Program-made: the position numbers and the translations under genes | Shown here: positions 5,871 to 7,569 of the stretch, one piece after another | How the letters are laid out: each line of letters opens with the position of its first letter | Position numbering within the stretch: position 1 is the first letter of the stretch | Source: Lachnospiraceae bacterium | GTDB lineage: Bacteria > Bacillota > Clostridia > Lachnospirales > Lachnospiraceae | Length of the DNA stretch: 7,569 bases | Reading direction: 5' to 3' | NCBI GenBank assembly: GCA_015057205.1 | Contig: SVEW01000112.1 | Coordinates: 1-7,569 of the forward strand | Notes under the pieces: model-generated | Seen by the model: the letters and a program-made list of their open reading frames with translations, nothing else | Database searches by the model: none | What the model was told of the DNA's origin: nothing

Positions 5871-6731
5871 ATGGTAGAGCAGGAAAAGAAGAGTTGTTCA
5901 TCAGCTTCTAGCTGTTCGAGAGAGAGCTGTGAGGGTTGTCCAAGTGCAGCAGGGGGACAGGCAAGTAAGGAAAGCTTTCTTGCAGAAATGAATCAGTATT
6001 CATCGATTAAGAAGGTAATTGGTGTTGTCAGCGGAAAGGGTGGCGTTGGTAAGTCATTTGTAACCGCTTCTTTAGCATCACAGATGAATAAGCTGGGATA
6101 TACAGTTGGAATTTTGGATGCGGATATTACCGGTCCATCTATTCCGAAGATGTTTGGATTAAAGGAAAAGGCCATTGGTTCTGAGATGGGTATTATTCCT
6201 GTTGAAGCGAAAGATGGCACCAAGATTATGTCATTGAATCTTTTGGTGGATGATGAAGAAGCACCGGTTATTTGGAGAGGTCCAATTCTTGCCGGTACTG
6301 TGAAGCAGTTTTATAGTGATGTTGTTTGGGGCGACATCGATTACTTATTTGTGGACATGCCTCCGGGAACCGGAGATGTTCCGTTGACCGTATTTCAGTC
6401 CCTTCCGGTGGATGGTATCGTGATTGTTACTTCTCCACAGGAATTGGTTCAGATGATTGTAAAGAAAGCCGTTAATATGGCAAATATGATGGACATTCCG
6501 ATTCTGGGTGTCGTAGAGAATTATAGTTATTTGAAGTGTCCGGATTGTGGAAAGGAAATTCCAATTTTCGGAACAAGTAAAATCGATGAAGTGGCAGAAG
6601 CCAATAACATGAAAGTGTTAGGTAAGTTGCCGCTTAATCCGTCGTTTGCTGAGAAAGCAGACGCAGGTGTTTTCTATGATATCGAGAATCCATATTTGGA
6701 AAAAGCATATGAGGTTCTAAAGAACGTATAG
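5871..6731 (+). CDS. mrp: Mrp/NBP35-family iron-sulfur cluster carrier ATPase
   Basis: A 286-residue cytoplasmic P-loop ATPase of the Mrp/NBP35 (ApbC-like) family, which in studied members binds a [4Fe-4S] cluster at a dimer interface and passes it to target proteins. Visible features: a Cys-rich N-terminal tail with C9, C15, C20 and C23; a deviant Walker A motif SGKGGVGKS at 54-62; DAD at 83-85; DMPPGTGD at 162-169; and the CPDC motif (C223, C226), which ligates the bridging cluster in this family. The length suits the family members that lack the N-terminal DUF59 domain. The start at 5871 is chosen because AAGGAGG lies 5 bases upstream; starting at 5856 would add five residues and place the ribosome binding site inside the gene. 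It has its own promoter, a 69-base leader with a possible hairpin, and a strong terminator, so it appears monocistronic. The substrate proteins cannot be told from the sequence. Confidence 0.94.
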   Translation: MVEQEKKSCSSASSCSRESCEGCPSAAGGQASKESFLAEMNQYSSIKKVIGVVSGKGGVGKSFVTASLASQMNKLGYTVGILDADITGPSIPKMFGLKEKAIGSEMGIIPVEAKDGTKIMSLNLLVDDEEAPVIWRGPILAGTVKQFYSDVVWGDIDYLFVDMPPGTGDVPLTVFQSLPVDGIVIVTSPQELVQMIVKKAVNMANMMDIPILGVVENYSYLKCPDCGKEIPIFGTSKIDEVAEANNMKVLGKLPLNPSFAEKADAGVFYDIENPYLEKAYEVLKNV

Positions 6732-6735
6732 TAAG

Positions 6736-6778
6736 AAACACCCTTGGGAGCATATAGATACTCTTAGGGTGTTTTTTT
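6736..6778 (+). terminator. Intrinsic terminator after mrp
   Basis: AAACACCCT (6736-6744) pairs with AGGGTGTTT (6766-6774); inner G-C and G-T pairs may extend the stem. Seven T follow at 6772-6778. It sits 4 bases after the mrp stop and 40 bases before the next gene. Confidence 0.88.
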
Positions 6779-6804
6779 CAAGCAAACAGTAATAAAAAGG
6801 ATTC

Positions 6805-6812
6805 AAAGGAGG
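6805..6812 (+). promoter_or_regulatory. Ribosome binding site of the uracil/xanthine permease gene
   Basis: AAAGGAGG, 6 bases before the ATG at 6819, is near-ideal and fixes the start of the last gene. Confidence 0.85.
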
Positions 6813-6818
6813 AAGAAA

Positions 6819-7569
6819 ATGAAAGAAAAAACAAGTTTACAACGATTGATTTTAGGGTTGCAGCATGTATTAGCCATGTTTGGTGCAACGGTTTTGGTAC
6901 CGGCTTTGACGGGATTAAACACATCCATCACGTTGTTTTGTGCAGGTGCAGGTACATTGATTTTCCATAGTGTGACCAAAGGAAAAGTACCGGTGTTTTT
7001 AGGCTCTAGTTTTGCCTTTATGGGTGGTGTAATCAGTATTATTGGCGATTCCCGTATGGGTGATGCCGATTATTTGGACAAGTTAGCAGCGGTAAAAGGT
7101 GCACTTTTGGTGGCGGGATTCGTATACGTAGTCGCAGCGCTTATCATTAAGCAGGTGGGTTATGAGAAGGTGAATAAGCTGCTTCCGCCAATTGTAACCG
7201 GGCCGATTATCATTGTAATTGGATTGCGTTTAAGTGGTTCCGGCGTTACGAATGCAACAACACTAAATGGCATTTTCAATCCGAAATGCCTGCTTGTGAG
7301 CTTTGTAGTTTTGGCAACCATTATTGGATTCTCCGTGTTCGCAAAAGGAATCTTTAATCTGATGCCGATTTTATTTGGAATTATTGTAGGATTCATTGTG
7401 TGCGGATTTATGGGATTTACGAATTTTGATGCAGTTAAACAGGCGAATTTCATTGCCTTCACAGATAAGGATATTATGAAACAGGTGCTTTTGCTTCCTA
7501 CTTTTAAAGTGGATGCCATTCTGGCACTGGCACCGATTGCTTTGGTAACGATTATTGAGCATGTCGGAG
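6819..7569 (+). CDS. uraA: UraA-type uracil/xanthine (NCS2) permease, 3'-truncated
   Basis: The first 250 residues of a membrane transporter of the NCS2 nucleobase:cation symporter family, running off the right edge; full members are about 420-450 residues. I translated the frame from the ATG at 6819 and found no stop to the window end. The opening (LQHVLAMFGATVLVP, 14-28) is typical of UraA-like permeases. GSSFAFMGG (62-70) corresponds to the segment lining the substrate site, and TGPIIIVIGLRL (127-138) is another conserved block. E247-H248 in the final TIIEHVG stretch matches the helix carrying the substrate-binding Glu of UraA (E241 in E. coli). Hydrophobic segments occur at about 12-30, 37-50, 93-110, 122-137, 158-175, 180-200 and 232-246. 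Uracil is the likeliest substrate; xanthine or uric acid cannot be ruled out without the C-terminal half. A strong ribosome binding site precedes it, but there is no clear promoter between it and the mrp terminator. Confidence 0.9.
   Translation, partial: MKEKTSLQRLILGLQHVLAMFGATVLVPALTGLNTSITLFCAGAGTLIFHSVTKGKVPVFLGSSFAFMGGVISIIGDSRMGDADYLDKLAAVKGALLVAGFVYVVAALIIKQVGYEKVNKLLPPIVTGPIIIVIGLRLSGSGVTNATTLNGIFNPKCLLVSFVVLATIIGFSVFAKGIFNLMPILFGIIVGFIVCGFMGFTNFDAVKQANFIAFTDKDIMKQVLLLPTFKVDAILALAPIALVTIIEHVG

Noticed and set aside
5689..5901. Minus-strand frame of 70 codons across the HD-GYP/mrp intergenic region
   Set aside because: It covers both divergent promoters and the mrp start and has low-complexity Phe/Leu/Ser-rich content with no motif.
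7160..7562. Minus-strand frames opposite the permease gene
   Set aside because: The plus strand encodes a clear NCS2 permease with a strong ribosome binding site; the reverse frames show no recognisable domain.

Overview
The window reads as a chromosomal segment of a Gram-positive, low-to-moderate GC Clostridia genome, most likely a member of the Lachnospiraceae. The reasons are strong AGGAGG-type ribosome binding sites, a SCIFF-peptide radical SAM maturase (a hallmark of Clostridia), a fused SecDF, and a seryl-tRNA synthetase whose sequence resembles those I recall from Lachnospiraceae. No database search was run, so the family assignments rest on motif recognition. I see no mobile element, CRISPR array, tRNA or rRNA, and every gap between genes is shorter than 300 bases.

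Layout from left to right: (1) the C-terminal half of the SCIFF maturase ScfB, cut by the left edge, carrying a complete SPASM Cys pattern; (2) 45 bases later on the same strand, a one-piece SecDF protein-export motor, closed by a 12-bp GC-rich hairpin; (3) serS, with its own sigma-A-type promoter whose -35 box overlaps the foot of that hairpin; (4) a perfect 12-bp hairpin shared as terminator with the convergent next gene; (5) on the minus strand, an HD-GYP-like protein that has lost several catalytic residues; (6) a divergent intergenic region with one promoter facing each way, a small palindrome between them and a hairpin in the plus-strand leader; (7) an Mrp/NBP35-type iron-sulfur carrier ATPase, whose start is best placed at 5871 on the ribosome-binding-site evidence; (8) a strong terminator; (9) the N-terminal part of a UraA-type uracil/xanthine (NCS2) permease running off the right edge.

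Functionally this is mostly housekeeping: peptide modification plus protein export (scfB-secDF), translation (serS), iron-sulfur cluster delivery (mrp) and nucleobase uptake (uraA-like). The scfB-secDF pairing suggests, but does not prove, that the modified SCIFF peptide is linked to secretion. The observations most worth a second look are the replacement by Ala of the conserved proton-path Asp in the SecF half of SecDF, and the degenerate HD-GYP active site. I found no convincing evidence of an undescribed multi-gene system.
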